Source of the DNA: Thioalkalivibrio sp. ALJ24 | GTDB taxonomy: Bacteria; Pseudomonadota; Gammaproteobacteria; Ectothiorhodospirales; Ectothiorhodospiraceae | Direction of reading: 5' to 3' | Assembly (NCBI RefSeq): GCF_000377785.1 | Contig: NZ_KB898733.1 | Coordinates: forward strand, 3,622 to 67,621 | Length of the DNA stretch: 64,000 bases | Part shown: positions 54,013 to 63,600 of the stretch, in pieces | Layout of the letters: every line of letters starts with the position of its first letter | Numbering within the stretch: the first letter of the stretch is position 1 | Position numbers and translations under genes: made by a program | The notes under the pieces: model-generated | What the model was told of the DNA's origin: nothing | What the model saw: the letters and a program-made list of their open reading frames with translations, nothing else | Database searches by the model: none

Positions 54013-55098
54013 ATGACCGCCGTCTCGGCATCGCGCCTGGAGGGCCTGGATCTGGCCCGTGCGCTGGCCGTGGCCGGCATGCTGTCGGCGCATGTGGGGC
54101 CGGTGGGCCTGGAAACGCTCGGCGGGCAGCTGTACGCGTTGCCTCAGGGTCGGGCGTCGGTGCTGTTCATGCTGCTGGCCGGGGTGGGCGTATCTTTCCT
54201 GGCCGCCTCCCGGCGTCCGCGACGCGGCGGGTCCGAGGCCCAGCTGCTTTGGCGGGCCGCGCTGCTGTTCCTGATCGGGCTCGGGCTGCAGGCCCTGGAG
54301 CCCGACGCCATCTACGTGATCCTGCCGGCCTACGCGGCACTGTTCGTGCTGGCGATCGCCATGCTGCGCCTGCCGTCACCCGGACTGCTGGCCATCGCTG
54401 CATTGATGCTGGCCGTCGGTCCGGCGATCTTTCTGCACGGGCAGCTGACCAGCCCCGAGGTGTTCGACCGTTCGCCCGTGATGCCGGGGCTTGCCGCGGG
54501 CGAGATGCTGCACCGTCTGGTGCTGTCCGGCCCGTACCCGCTGGTGACCTGGATCGTGCCGTTTGCGGTCGGGATGTGGCTGGGCCGTCTTGATCTGCGC
54601 AGTACCGCCGTGCGCCGGCATCTGGTCGTGGTCGGGGCGGTGGGGACAGCCGGGGTGCTGCTGGCCAGCGTCGGGCTGCAGCGGGCGCTGGGAGTGGATG
54701 CCGACGACTGGGGCTGGAACCGGTTGCTGGTCACGCAGCCTCACAGTCAGATGCTGTTGTGGCTGGCCGGCTCGGTGCTGACCGCCGGCGCGGTGCTGGG
54801 GCTGTGCCTGCTCCTCGCCGATCGGGCGCGCCGCTGGCTGTGGCCCCTGATCGCGTCCGGGCAGCTGGCGCTGACCTTCTACGTGACCCACCTCCTGGTG
54901 CTCTGGCTGCTGCGGGAAACCCTCGAGAGTTCGGGCCTGGACGACCACGTGATGGACTCCCCCGCGATCGCGACCGTGGTGACCCTGCTGGCGATGGCGG
55001 CCTTCGCCGCCTTCGGGGTCCTGTGGCGTTCACGGTTCCACCGCGGTCCGCTGGAGAGCCTGCTGTTTCTGCCGTGGCTCGCGGGGCGGCGTGGATAG
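54013..55098 (+). CDS. Multi-spanning membrane protein of the DUF418/DUF1624 (acyltransferase-like) group
   Basis: 361 residues with about nine to ten hydrophobic spans. The start RLEGLDLARALAVAGMLSAH resembles the R-x-x-x-x-D-x-x-R-G start of DUF1624/DUF418 and heparan glucosaminide acetyltransferase-like proteins. Near the end TFYVTHLLVLWLL is also typical. It may transfer acyl groups to sugars or lipids at the membrane; the substrate is unknown. Confidence 0.7.
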   Translation: MTAVSASRLEGLDLARALAVAGMLSAHVGPVGLETLGGQLYALPQGRASVLFMLLAGVGVSFLAASRRPRRGGSEAQLLWRAALLFLIGLGLQALEPDAIYVILPAYAALFVLAIAMLRLPSPGLLAIAALMLAVGPAIFLHGQLTSPEVFDRSPVMPGLAAGEMLHRLVLSGPYPLVTWIVPFAVGMWLGRLDLRSTAVRRHLVVVGAVGTAGVLLASVGLQRALGVDADDWGWNRLLVTQPHSQMLLWLAGSVLTAGAVLGLCLLLADRARRWLWPLIASGQLALTFYVTHLLVLWLLRETLESSGLDDHVMDSPAIATVVTLLAMAAFAAFGVLWRSRFHRGPLESLLFLPWLAGRRG

Positions 55099-55412
55099 GT
55101 CAACACCAATGAATCCGGTCGAATCCTCGCGGGGAGATCGGCTGCCTCCGTGACCCCGACGGGGGCGCGTGACCGCCAGTCCGGGAGTGGTGGAGGCTCG
55201 TGACGGGGATACTCACGAAACCCTCATCGCACGGGCGGACGTCGCCCCGTACGCGGCCAGGTCCGGAGGCCGCAATCGAGTGGAACGAGGCTGACCCCCA
55301 CGGCTCTCGCGTTTCGTGTATAGTGCGCAGCTGACCGTGTGGTCATTCCTTTTCGCCGGGCCCGGGGCACGCCAGTGCCATCGCTGTTTCCGGCCCGTGT
55401 GAGTACTGTGTG
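55099..55412 (+). promoter_or_regulatory. Long leader region of the DEAD-box helicase gene
   Basis: 314 bp without a gene. TATAGT at 55319-55324 is a possible -10, about 90 bp before the start, with no strong -35. Long 5' leaders are usual for deaD/csdA genes, which are often cold-regulated. No fold was identified here. Confidence 0.3.
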
Positions 55413-57320
55413 ATGTCCGAATCCCCCTCCTTTGACCAGCTCGGTCTGTCCGAGTCGCTGGTCCGTGCCCTGTCGAATCTGGGCTTTGCCACTCCCACCG
55501 CGGTCCAGGCCGCCTGCATCCCCGCCCTGCTGGGTGGTCGCGACGTGCTGGGCGAGGCCCAGACCGGCACCGGCAAGACCGGTGCGTTCGGCCTGCCGCT
55601 GATCGACCGGGTGGAGGCCGACCACCGCGCCCCGCAGGCGCTGGTGCTGGCCCCCACCCGCGAACTGGCCGGCCAGGTGGCCGACGCGCTGACCGGTTTC
55701 GCCGCCGGGCGTGACGGCATCGAGGTCCTGCCGGTCTACGGCGGCCAGCCGATGGGCCAGCAGCTGCGCGCCCTGCGCGACGGGGCCCAGGTGGTGGTCG
55801 GCACGCCCGGCCGCGTGGCGGATCACGTCCGTCGCGGCAGCCTCGATCTGTCCAGCCTGCGCATGGTGGTGCTGGACGAGGCCGACGAGATGCTGCGCAT
55901 GGGCTTCGTCGAAGAGATCGAGTGGCTGCTGGAGCAGACCCCGGCCGAGCGCCAGACCACGCTGTTCTCCGCGACCATGCCGGCGCCGATCCGGCGCATC
56001 GCGCACCGTCACATGCGCGAACCGGAAGAGATCCGCGTGGGTGCGGGCAACGAGGCCGGCGTCGACATCGACCAGAGCTACTGCCTGGTCGATCAGCGCA
56101 ACAAGCTCGAGGCCCTGACCCGTCTGATGGAGACCGAGCCGGACCTGGATGCGGCAGTGGTCTTTGCCCGTACCAAGGCGGCGACGGTCGAGATCGCCGA
56201 TCGGCTGGGTGCCGCCGGCGTGTCCGCGTCGGCCCTCAACGGCGACATGGAGCAGGGCGAGCGCGAGCGCGTGGTCGCCAACCTGCGCGACGGTCGTCTG
56301 GACGTGATCGTGGCCACCGACGTGGCCGCACGCGGCATCGACGTCCCGCGCATCAGCCACGTGTTCAACTTCGATGCCCCGGGCGATGCCGAGGTCTACG
56401 TGCACCGCATCGGGCGTACCGGCCGCGCCGGGCGCAAGGGTCGTGCGATCCTGTTCCTTGAGCCGCGCAAGCGGCGCATGCTGAAAGACATCGAGCGCCT
56501 GACCGGCAAGTCCGTGCGTGAACAGGCGGTGCCCGACCGCGAGGCGGTTCGCGCACGCCGCGAGGATCGCTTTGCCGAGCGCGTGCGGGCCGCCATCACC
56601 GAGGATGCCGGCGGCCGCTACGCGGACCTGGTGCAGCGTCTGCTGGCCGATGGCGAGACCTCGCCGCAGGACCTGGCCGGTGCCCTGGTGGCGCTGGCCA
56701 CCGAGGGCTCCCCGCTGGACGCCTCCGCCACCGCCGGTGCCGACCCGCTGGCCGGCGCGGCCCGCGCCGGCCGCGACGACCGCTCCGGCGGCCGGGATCG
56801 CGGCGAGCGCAACAACAAGCGCCGCGAAGGCGGCCGTCAGGGCGATCGCGACGCGGGTCCCGAATCCGGCATGGTGCGCTACTACATGCCGGTGGGCCGC
56901 ACCCACGGCGTCGCGCCGGGCGCGATCGTCGGGGCGCTGGCGAACGAGGGCGGCCTCAACGGCCGCGACATCGGCCGCATCGGCCTGCAGCAGGAACACT
57001 CGCACGTGGACCTGCCGGAGAGCCTGGACGAGGGCGCGATCCGCAAGCTGGGCGGCATTCATGTCGCGAACCGTCGCCTCGGCCTGACGCTGGAGATCCC
57101 GGCGCCGCAGGGCCCGGGCCACGACGCGCCGGCGCGCAAGTCGAAGCCTGTTTCCCGCAAACCCGCCGGTGGCAAGCCGGCCACCGGCAAGCGTCCCGCG
57201 TACCAGGCGGCGGGCAAGCCGGCCGGTCGCGGGCCGGGCAAGGGCGCGGGCAAGGGCAGTGCCGGCGCGTCCCGCGCCCCCGGAACGCTGGGCATCCGCC
57301 GCAAGGCCGCCAACGGCTGA
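55413..57320 (+). CDS. deaD: DEAD-box ATP-dependent RNA helicase DeaD/CsdA
   Basis: 635 residues from ATG 55413. Helicase motifs: AQTGTGKTGAF, PTRELA, VLDEADEMLRMGF, FSATMP, VFARTKA, ATDVAARGIDVP, HRIGRTGRAGRKG. After ~residue 440 there is a C-terminal extension with an RRM-like DbpA-type domain (MVRYYMPVGRTHGVAPGAIV ... GGIHVANRRLGLTLEI) and a Lys/Pro/Gly-rich tail. This is the DeaD/CsdA layout, which remodels structured RNA and helps ribosome assembly, especially in the cold. Confidence 0.93.
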   Translation: MSESPSFDQLGLSESLVRALSNLGFATPTAVQAACIPALLGGRDVLGEAQTGTGKTGAFGLPLIDRVEADHRAPQALVLAPTRELAGQVADALTGFAAGRDGIEVLPVYGGQPMGQQLRALRDGAQVVVGTPGRVADHVRRGSLDLSSLRMVVLDEADEMLRMGFVEEIEWLLEQTPAERQTTLFSATMPAPIRRIAHRHMREPEEIRVGAGNEAGVDIDQSYCLVDQRNKLEALTRLMETEPDLDAAVVFARTKAATVEIADRLGAAGVSASALNGDMEQGERERVVANLRDGRLDVIVATDVAARGIDVPRISHVFNFDAPGDAEVYVHRIGRTGRAGRKGRAILFLEPRKRRMLKDIERLTGKSVREQAVPDREAVRARREDRFAERVRAAITEDAGGRYADLVQRLLADGETSPQDLAGALVALATEGSPLDASATAGADPLAGAARAGRDDRSGGRDRGERNNKRREGGRQGDRDAGPESGMVRYYMPVGRTHGVAPGAIVGALANEGGLNGRDIGRIGLQQEHSHVDLPESLDEGAIRKLGGIHVANRRLGLTLEIPAPQGPGHDAPARKSKPVSRKPAGGKPATGKRPAYQAAGKPAGRGPGKGAGKGSAGASRAPGTLGIRRKAANG

Positions 57321-57367
57321 TCGCGGTCGCCCCGTCCGCGTAGCGGATGGGGCGCATGGCCGGGGCT

Positions 57368-60300
57368 TCAGTCGCCGGTTTCGTGTTCCAGGTGGTCGAT
57401 CAGGCGCTGGATGTCGCCCGGGTCGGCATCCGCGGGCACGCGTTCCAGGACGTACTGGCGGCGCTGCTCCGGGGTGAGCGGGTCGCGCTCGTCCAGCAGG
57501 CCGTGTTCCTTCAGCCAGGACTCCAGCTGTTCACGCTGCCGGGTCCGCAGGCGCTGCTCGGTGCCGCTGGCCATGGTGATCGGATCCTGACGCAGGCCCT
57601 CCAGCAGCGCTACGGGGTCACCCCCGGTTTCTTCCGCACGTCGCACCACGCCCTCCAAGGTGTTGTCGGTCAGCACGCCGTCCGCGTGCGCCTGTTCCAG
57701 GATCCCCCGGTTTACCGTCTGGCCATGGCCGATCCGCCAGGCGTCCAGCCAGTGCTCCAGGGCGATGCTGCGATGGGCGAGGGCGGTGCGCCGGCGTGCC
57801 TCGGGCAGGGCGCGGGCGGCGATCCGACTGTCCAGCAGACTGCGCAGCGGCCCGACCCGGTCCACCCGCCAGTCCTGCATCAGGCTCCGCACGGTGGCGG
57901 GGTCGTCGAACAGCACGTGCAGCAGGTGGACCTCTTCGGCCGGAGCCGTCGGGTCCGGGCGCGGGACCCCAAGCTCGCGGGCCCAGCTGGCGATGTCCCG
58001 GTCTCCGGGCTCCGGGATGGTCGGTGCGGCGGGAAGACGGAAACGGGCCGGAGTCCGCCCCGAGCCTTCCCCGGACTTGTCCATCGCGATCCCGCGCACG
58101 GCCTGCAGGTCCACCCGGTGAGGTGACTCGCCGGTGGCCTGCTGCCACAGCTGCACCTCGTAGTCGCTGGCCGCCAGATACAGGATCTGTCGATCCTGCG
58201 CGAGTTCGCGCAGGGTGCGGAACATCACGACGGCGCGTTCGGGGTCGGTAGTGGCCAGGGCCTCGTCGATCAGCAGCGGCCAGCGCCGTGTCCCGTCGCC
58301 GGCCTCGCGGGTCTCCACGCGGGCCAGACGCAGGGCCAGCAGCAGCTGCATGCGGGTAGCGGTGGAAAGCTCGCCGGGGGTGCGCAGGGCCCCCTGCACG
58401 CGGTCCTCGCCGAGGAAGCCGTCGTCCTCGTCGCTCAGCCGCAGGGCCCACTGGTGGTGGGTAAAGCGGGCGAAGGCCTCGCGCGCACGACGCAGCAGCT
58501 CGGGTTCTTCCTCGCGGCGGAACTCGTCCTGGATGTCGCCCAGCAGGAACCGGCCGGCGGTGCTTTCGAGGGCCCTGGCGCGGTGCTGCTCCAGCGCCTC
58601 GCGCGCGCCCTGCTCGGCCGCCATGGCCCGTTCGCGTTCCCCCTTGAGCCCGGTCTGGCGGATGCGCTCCCGAATCTGGCTGCGTTCCTCGCGCAGCTCC
58701 TCCAGCCGGGCGGCGCGGTCGACCGCCTCGGCGTGGCGCCGGGTCAGGGTGTCGCGCTCGCCGGGGGAATCCTGCGTGCCGGCCAGGGCGAGCAGGTCCG
58801 GACGGGCCTCCAGTTCGCGCGCCAGGTCGTCGCGGCGCCGGCGCTGTTCTTCTCGCTGGTCCCGCAGTTCGCGCCACGCCTCGTGCTGTTCCAGGCGCTG
58901 TTCCAGGGTGCCGCGCTGATCCGGCCCCAGGCCGACCTCGGCCAGCTCGCGGGCGGTTTCCTGCTCGATCTCCTCCAGCGTCTCCCGCAGCCGCCGCGCC
59001 TCGCGTTCCTTCTCGGCGGCCTCGCGTTCGGCCTCCGCGGCCTCGTCGGCGCGCTGGCGCAGGGCGGCCACGGCGGGCGCCAGATCGACGTGGGCCGGGG
59101 ATGCGTCGCCCGGGGCGTCGGTCTCGGTGCCGGGCCAGCGGGCGAGGGCCTCGCGAAGTTCCGTGGTCAGGGCCCGGACCCGGCCGGCGGTGTCCGCCCG
59201 CCGGGCTTCGGCCTGCTGCAGGGCCAGTTCAGCCTGCTGCAGCTCGCGGGTGCGCTGGAGGAAGTCGTCGAGCCGCCCGGCAAGCGTCGGGTCGAAGCCG
59301 GCCTCGCGCGCGAACACGGCCTCTTCCTGTTCCAGTTCCTGCAGCTGCCTGTCCACGCTGTCGCGCTCGGCGCGCAGCGTGCGGGCTTCTTCGAAACGCT
59401 GGCGGTCCAGCCGCAGCGCATCGCGTCGGCGTTCGATGGCCTCGAGACAGGCGCGCACGCCGGCCGGGTCCCACGGCGCATCGGGGGTATTGTCCAGGCC
59501 CAGTGCCGCGAACTCCCGGGTCAGCTGGTCGCGGCGGGCCTCAAGGGCCAGCGCTTCGGCCGAGCGGCGCAGACGTTCCGGCAGGATCCCGGAGACCATC
59601 CCGGGGAACCGCAGCGGCAGCAGCGCCAGCAGCATCACCCCGCCACCCACGACAGCCAGCCAGCCGGGGCCGACGAGGCCGCCAACGACCGCGATGATGG
59701 CGCCCAGGCCAGCCCCGATCACGGTCGGGAGGACGGGACGCTCGCGGTGGTCCGGCGACGGCAGGGCCAGCCAGTCATACAGCAGCCGCGCGCCGCGTTC
59801 GTGGCGTTCCAGCTCCTCTTCGGGCGAGGACTCCGGCGCACCCTGCACCCGGGTCACGAGGGCCGTGCGGCGGTCTTCCAGCTCGCGCCGACGGCGGGCC
59901 AGATCGTGCGCCCGGTCGAGGCTGGCGTCGTCCAGTTGTGGCAGTTCGCGGGCGGAGTCCTCGCGGCCGGCGAGCCGGGCGAGGGCCCGGTCGCGCGCGG
60001 TACGCGCGTCGGTACAGGCGGTGTCGGCGTCGGCCAGTGCCCGTTCCTGCTGGTGCAGGGCCTCCAGACGCCCGCGCAGGCGTTCGAGTTCGGCGGGATC
60101 CGGTCGGGCGTCCTCCAGGCCGGTGCGTGCCAGCCGCTCGACGGCCTGCCGGCGGGCCTGCTCCGTGCGGGCGAGTTCCTCGCGGGCGTGCTCGCGGCGG
60201 CGGTCCAGCGCGGCGAGGCGTTCCGGTTCGCGGCCGGTCAGGCGCTCCATGTCGGGCGGGAATTCTTCCAGGCGTGCGGCGGTCCCGCGCAGCACCTGTT

Positions 60301-60937
60301 CGGTGTCCAGCAGGCGCAGTGCGGTCTCCAGGGCCTTCTGCTCTTCCTGCGCCTCCATGGCCTGCGCGATCTCGCGGTCCAGCTCCGGCAGGTGCTGTTC
60401 CCCGGCGGCGGCCTGGCGCTGTTCTCGCTCGACCTCCTCGCGCTGCTGCCGGGCCCGCTCCAGCGCCTGGCGCTCGCGGTGTCCGGCGCGCGGGGCATGC
60501 GGGAACAGCTCGTCGCGCAGTGCGGGCAGATCCAGCCCGCTGTTGAGTTCCCGGCGCAGCTGGCGGGCGAGAGCCTGCTCGCCGCTGCCCTGGATCTGCA
60601 CCAGGTCCTCGACGCCGATCAGGTAGCTGTCGAGCAGATCCGGCGGTGGCGGGGCGGGAGGTTCGGCCGGGCGGCCGTCGCACTGCCACGCCACATGCGC
60701 GCCGTTGCGGTCCACGGTCCACAGATGGCGCCCGTCGTGGAAGCCGGCGGTCAGCGACAGCTGGTGCGGGTCGCCCGGGCGATATCCGGCCAGCAGATGG
60801 CGCAGGGCGCGGATCAGGCTGCTCTTGCCGGAGGCGTTCGGCCCGGTGACGAAGTTGACCGCCGGGTCCAGGGCGTCGATGACGAAGCCCCGGTCGATCC
60901 CGGGCAGCCGGCGGATCTCGATGGACTGCAGTTTCAC
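57368..60937 (-). CDS. SMC/Rad50-like ATPase, YhaN type
   Basis: 1189 residues. N-terminal half ATPase with Walker A VTGPNASGKSSLIRALRH. Very long coiled coils surround a central hydrophobic segment (two spans near 390-440, e.g. VIGAGLGAIIAVVGGLVGPG), as in YhaN-family proteins. The C-terminal half ATPase has the signature LSTATRMQLLLALRLA and Walker B RRWPLLIDEALATTD. The partner phosphoesterase gene overlaps its start, as SbcD does with SbcC. It is likely a DNA end-processing or membrane-linked repair ATPase. Confidence 0.88.
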   Translation of the reverse strand: MKLQSIEIRRLPGIDRGFVIDALDPAVNFVTGPNASGKSSLIRALRHLLAGYRPGDPHQLSLTAGFHDGRHLWTVDRNGAHVAWQCDGRPAEPPAPPPPDLLDSYLIGVEDLVQIQGSGEQALARQLRRELNSGLDLPALRDELFPHAPRAGHRERQALERARQQREEVEREQRQAAAGEQHLPELDREIAQAMEAQEEQKALETALRLLDTEQVLRGTAARLEEFPPDMERLTGREPERLAALDRRREHAREELARTEQARRQAVERLARTGLEDARPDPAELERLRGRLEALHQQERALADADTACTDARTARDRALARLAGREDSARELPQLDDASLDRAHDLARRRRELEDRRTALVTRVQGAPESSPEEELERHERGARLLYDWLALPSPDHRERPVLPTVIGAGLGAIIAVVGGLVGPGWLAVVGGGVMLLALLPLRFPGMVSGILPERLRRSAEALALEARRDQLTREFAALGLDNTPDAPWDPAGVRACLEAIERRRDALRLDRQRFEEARTLRAERDSVDRQLQELEQEEAVFAREAGFDPTLAGRLDDFLQRTRELQQAELALQQAEARRADTAGRVRALTTELREALARWPGTETDAPGDASPAHVDLAPAVAALRQRADEAAEAEREAAEKEREARRLRETLEEIEQETARELAEVGLGPDQRGTLEQRLEQHEAWRELRDQREEQRRRRDDLARELEARPDLLALAGTQDSPGERDTLTRRHAEAVDRAARLEELREERSQIRERIRQTGLKGERERAMAAEQGAREALEQHRARALESTAGRFLLGDIQDEFRREEEPELLRRAREAFARFTHHQWALRLSDEDDGFLGEDRVQGALRTPGELSTATRMQLLLALRLARVETREAGDGTRRWPLLIDEALATTDPERAVVMFRTLRELAQDRQILYLAASDYEVQLWQQATGESPHRVDLQAVRGIAMDKSGEGSGRTPARFRLPAAPTIPEPGDRDIASWARELGVPRPDPTAPAEEVHLLHVLFDDPATVRSLMQDWRVDRVGPLRSLLDSRIAARALPEARRRTALAHRSIALEHWLDAWRIGHGQTVNRGILEQAHADGVLTDNTLEGVVRRAEETGGDPVALLEGLRQDPITMASGTEQRLRTRQREQLESWLKEHGLLDERDPLTPEQRRQYVLERVPADADPGDIQRLIDHLEHETGD

Positions 60938-62256
60938 GCGCCGGCCTCCGTGTCGGTCTCGGCGTCCGTCTCGGCCAGCAGGCGTTCCAGCAGGCGGCTG
61001 CCGGTGTCGATCAGGTGCTCGGCGATGGCTTCTTCATTCAGTGCCGCCGCGGGCAGGCCCTGCCAGCGGGCGTCGTCGGCGACCGGTGCCAGCGCGTCGC
61101 GTGCGCGTTCGATCAGCGCCCGGCGGTCGGGGTCGTCGGCCGGGCGGTGCAGGTCGCGCAGCCGGCGGGCCAGCAGCCCGGCGTGGTCCTGCCGGCGGGC
61201 CAGCTCGTCCAGATCGACCGGCGGCCGGGTATCGGCGAGGATGCGCTCGATGAAGGTGAAGCGCTCGGGGCTGGCGGCGATGCTTTCCTCGCGATGCCCG
61301 TCGAGCTGGTTTGCGACCTCGCCGGCGAGGGTGGTGGCCCCAGTCAGGCGCAGGCGCAGGCCCAGCGCGCGCGGCGGGAGGGGGCGGGCGTCCAGTCCCG
61401 CTTCCAGCTCGCGCAACTGCTGCAGCAGGCGGGTGCGGGCCTGTTCGGCGGTCTCGAGGCCGGTCAGGTCGAGATCGACGCGGGCCCAGTGCAGCGGGGC
61501 GAGGCACTGCTGTTCCAGCGACTGGATGCGGCCCGCCTCCACGGTCAGCAGCCACGGCCCACGCGCGCCGTGTTCGCCGGGGTGCAGGCCGGTAATGGAG
61601 CCGAGGTAACCGCCGGTGTAACGTCCGGCTGTACCCGCCGCGTCGAGGGCGTCCGGGCGATGGATATGCCCCAGCAGCCAGGCATCCAGTCCGGCGCCGG
61701 CCAGTTCGGCCGAGCGCACCGGGGCGTAGTGCGAGTCGCGTGCGTCGCGGTCGGCGTGCAGCAGACCCAGCTGAACGCCGGCCGCGGCCCCTTCGTTCGC
61801 GTGGAAGTCGTGTCCGGCGAGCGGGCTGGTGGTCACCCGCCGCGACGGGAACGACCAGCCGTGCAGGGTCACGCGGTCTTCGCCGGTCCCCAGGGTGACG
61901 CTTTCCCAGGTCCCGCCACGGCCCAGCAGGTGGAAGCCCTCGAGTTCGTCGGCCAGACGCGGCAGCACGGCCACGTCGTGGTTGCCGGCCACGCCCGCCA
62001 CGCGGATGCCGGCCCCGGTCAGGCGGTCGATGCCGGTGCGCAGCTGGCGGTAGGCCTCGAAGAAATCGTCCTCGCGCTCGACCAGGTCGCCGGCCAGCAC
62101 CACCGCATCCACTTGCCGTTCGATCGCGAGGCGGACACAGCGCTCCCAGGCCTCGGCCGGGCCCAGTTTGGCGCCGTCGTCGGCCAGTGCGGCCGGCAGG
62201 CGCGCCGGCTGGCGGCCCAGGTGCATGTCGCCCACGGCGAGGATCTGAACGGGCAT
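60934..62256 (-). CDS. Metallophosphoesterase (SbcD/YhaO-like nuclease)
   Basis: 440 residues from ATG 62256. Calcineurin-like phosphoesterase motifs: GDMHLGRQ, VLAGDLVERED, VAGNHDVAV, GHDFHANEG and LGHIHRPD. A C-terminal capping region contains helical parts. Paired with the overlapping YhaN-like ATPase gene downstream, it forms an SbcCD/Rad50-Mre11-like pair. Confidence 0.9.
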   Translation of the reverse strand: MPVQILAVGDMHLGRQPARLPAALADDGAKLGPAEAWERCVRLAIERQVDAVVLAGDLVEREDDFFEAYRQLRTGIDRLTGAGIRVAGVAGNHDVAVLPRLADELEGFHLLGRGGTWESVTLGTGEDRVTLHGWSFPSRRVTTSPLAGHDFHANEGAAAGVQLGLLHADRDARDSHYAPVRSAELAGAGLDAWLLGHIHRPDALDAAGTAGRYTGGYLGSITGLHPGEHGARGPWLLTVEAGRIQSLEQQCLAPLHWARVDLDLTGLETAEQARTRLLQQLRELEAGLDARPLPPRALGLRLRLTGATTLAGEVANQLDGHREESIAASPERFTFIERILADTRPPVDLDELARRQDHAGLLARRLRDLHRPADDPDRRALIERARDALAPVADDARWQGLPAAALNEEAIAEHLIDTGSRLLERLLAETDAETDTEAGA

Positions 62257-62406
62257 GGGTTCCCCAGTGCGGAAATCGGGGGTACATGGTGGCACCGGCC
62301 GGGGCGGGCGAGAAGCCCCGATCATCCCCTCCATCCGGAGGGGGACATGCCGTACGTTGTGCGCGATGCTGTCGGGGTCTTTCCACGAGTTCCGGGAGCC
62401 GATGCC

Positions 62407-63498
62407 ATGAAAGACTTCAGCATGCGGGAGACCCTCGGTCTGCTGCGCAGTACCGCGCCGTTCCTGGTGTTCCGGTTCATCATCTACGTGGGCATAACCC
62501 TGGCGTACGTGATCGGCACCGGAGCCGGTGCCGGGATCGGCTACGGGATCGGGTATATCGGCGACAACCCCGGGGTGTTCGGCCTGTGGGGCGGCCTCAT
62601 CGGCTTCGGGCTGGTGGGCGCGGTGGTTTATTTCTTCCGTGAATACCTGCTCTACATCGTCAAGGCCGGGCATATCGCCGTGCTGGTGGAGCGCATGGAC
62701 GGCCAGGAGCTGCCGCAGGGCCGCGGCCAGATCGAGCATGCGCGCGAGGTGGTGCGCGAGCGTTTCGCCCAGGCCTCGGTGCTGTTCGCGGTGGATCAGC
62801 TGATTAAGGGCGTGCTCAAGGTCTTCAACCGGGCCTTCTTCAGCATCGCGGCGCTGATCCCGCTGCCCGGGACCAGGGGGCTGGCGAGCTTCATCAACAC
62901 GGTCATCAACCTGTCGCTGACCTACCTGGACGAGGTGATCCTCGCCTACAACATCCGCACCCGGGCCGAGAACCCGTGGGCAGCCAGCCGCACCGCGCTG
63001 ATCCTGTACGCGCAGAACTACAAGGCGTTCCTGAAGAATGCATTCTTCCTCGCGTTCTTCATCTGGGGCATGACCTTCGTCGTGTTCCTGATCATCCTCG
63101 CGCCAATCGCCGGGCTGGTGGCGCTGATCCCGGCGCTGGCCGGCCCGCTGACGGTGATCATCGCCCTGGTGTTCGCCTGGGGCGTGAAGCAGGCAGTGAT
63201 CGAGCCGGTGGGCATGGTCGCGCTGATGCAGGTGTTCAACCGCGTGACCGAGGGTCAGGACCCCGATCCGGAATGGGAGGCGCGGCTGGAGAAACTGACC
63301 GGCAAGTTCGGCGAGATGCGGCAGAAGGCCGCCGCTTGGACCGGCGGGTCCGGGCGTTCCGATGAGACGGACGACATGGCGACGGCCGGTGCCACCAGCG
63401 GTGGTGGTGAGGGGGCTGACCGTGATGCCCCGACAACTGGCTCGGGCGAGCAGGCCCCCGAAGATCGTGGTCGGGACGACCCCGGATCGGGGCGTTAG
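62407..63498 (+). CDS. Multi-spanning membrane protein, unknown
   Basis: 363 residues from ATG 62407 (GGGAG 8 nt before it); an in-frame ATG at 62347 next to GGAGGGGG is an alternative. Spans near residues 16-36, 40-50, 64-85, 215-240 and 245-270 (FLAFFIWGMTFVVFLIILAP). Between them lie cytoplasmic-type regions (YLDEVILAYNIRTRAENPW). The C-terminus is a charged, low-complexity tail. I do not recognise the family with certainty; it is related in pattern to bacterial choline-transporter-like membrane proteins. Confidence 0.6.
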   Translation: MKDFSMRETLGLLRSTAPFLVFRFIIYVGITLAYVIGTGAGAGIGYGIGYIGDNPGVFGLWGGLIGFGLVGAVVYFFREYLLYIVKAGHIAVLVERMDGQELPQGRGQIEHAREVVRERFAQASVLFAVDQLIKGVLKVFNRAFFSIAALIPLPGTRGLASFINTVINLSLTYLDEVILAYNIRTRAENPWAASRTALILYAQNYKAFLKNAFFLAFFIWGMTFVVFLIILAPIAGLVALIPALAGPLTVIIALVFAWGVKQAVIEPVGMVALMQVFNRVTEGQDPDPEWEARLEKLTGKFGEMRQKAAAWTGGSGRSDETDDMATAGATSGGGEGADRDAPTTGSGEQAPEDRGRDDPGSGR

Positions 63499-63547
63499 GT
63501 AAACGCCGATTCAGCGAACCGGGTTTCGCCGAGGCACACGGATGTGC

Positions 63548-63590
63548 CCCGATCAGCCGACCCTGCGTCTGGAGGGTTCGGCTGATCGGG
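63548..63590. terminator. Bidirectional terminator hairpin
   Basis: CCCGATCAGCCGA (63548-63560) and TCGGCTGATCGGG (63578-63590) form a perfect 13-bp stem with a 17-nt loop, between two convergent stops. Confidence 0.7.
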
Positions 63591-63600
63591 ACTTAGTGAC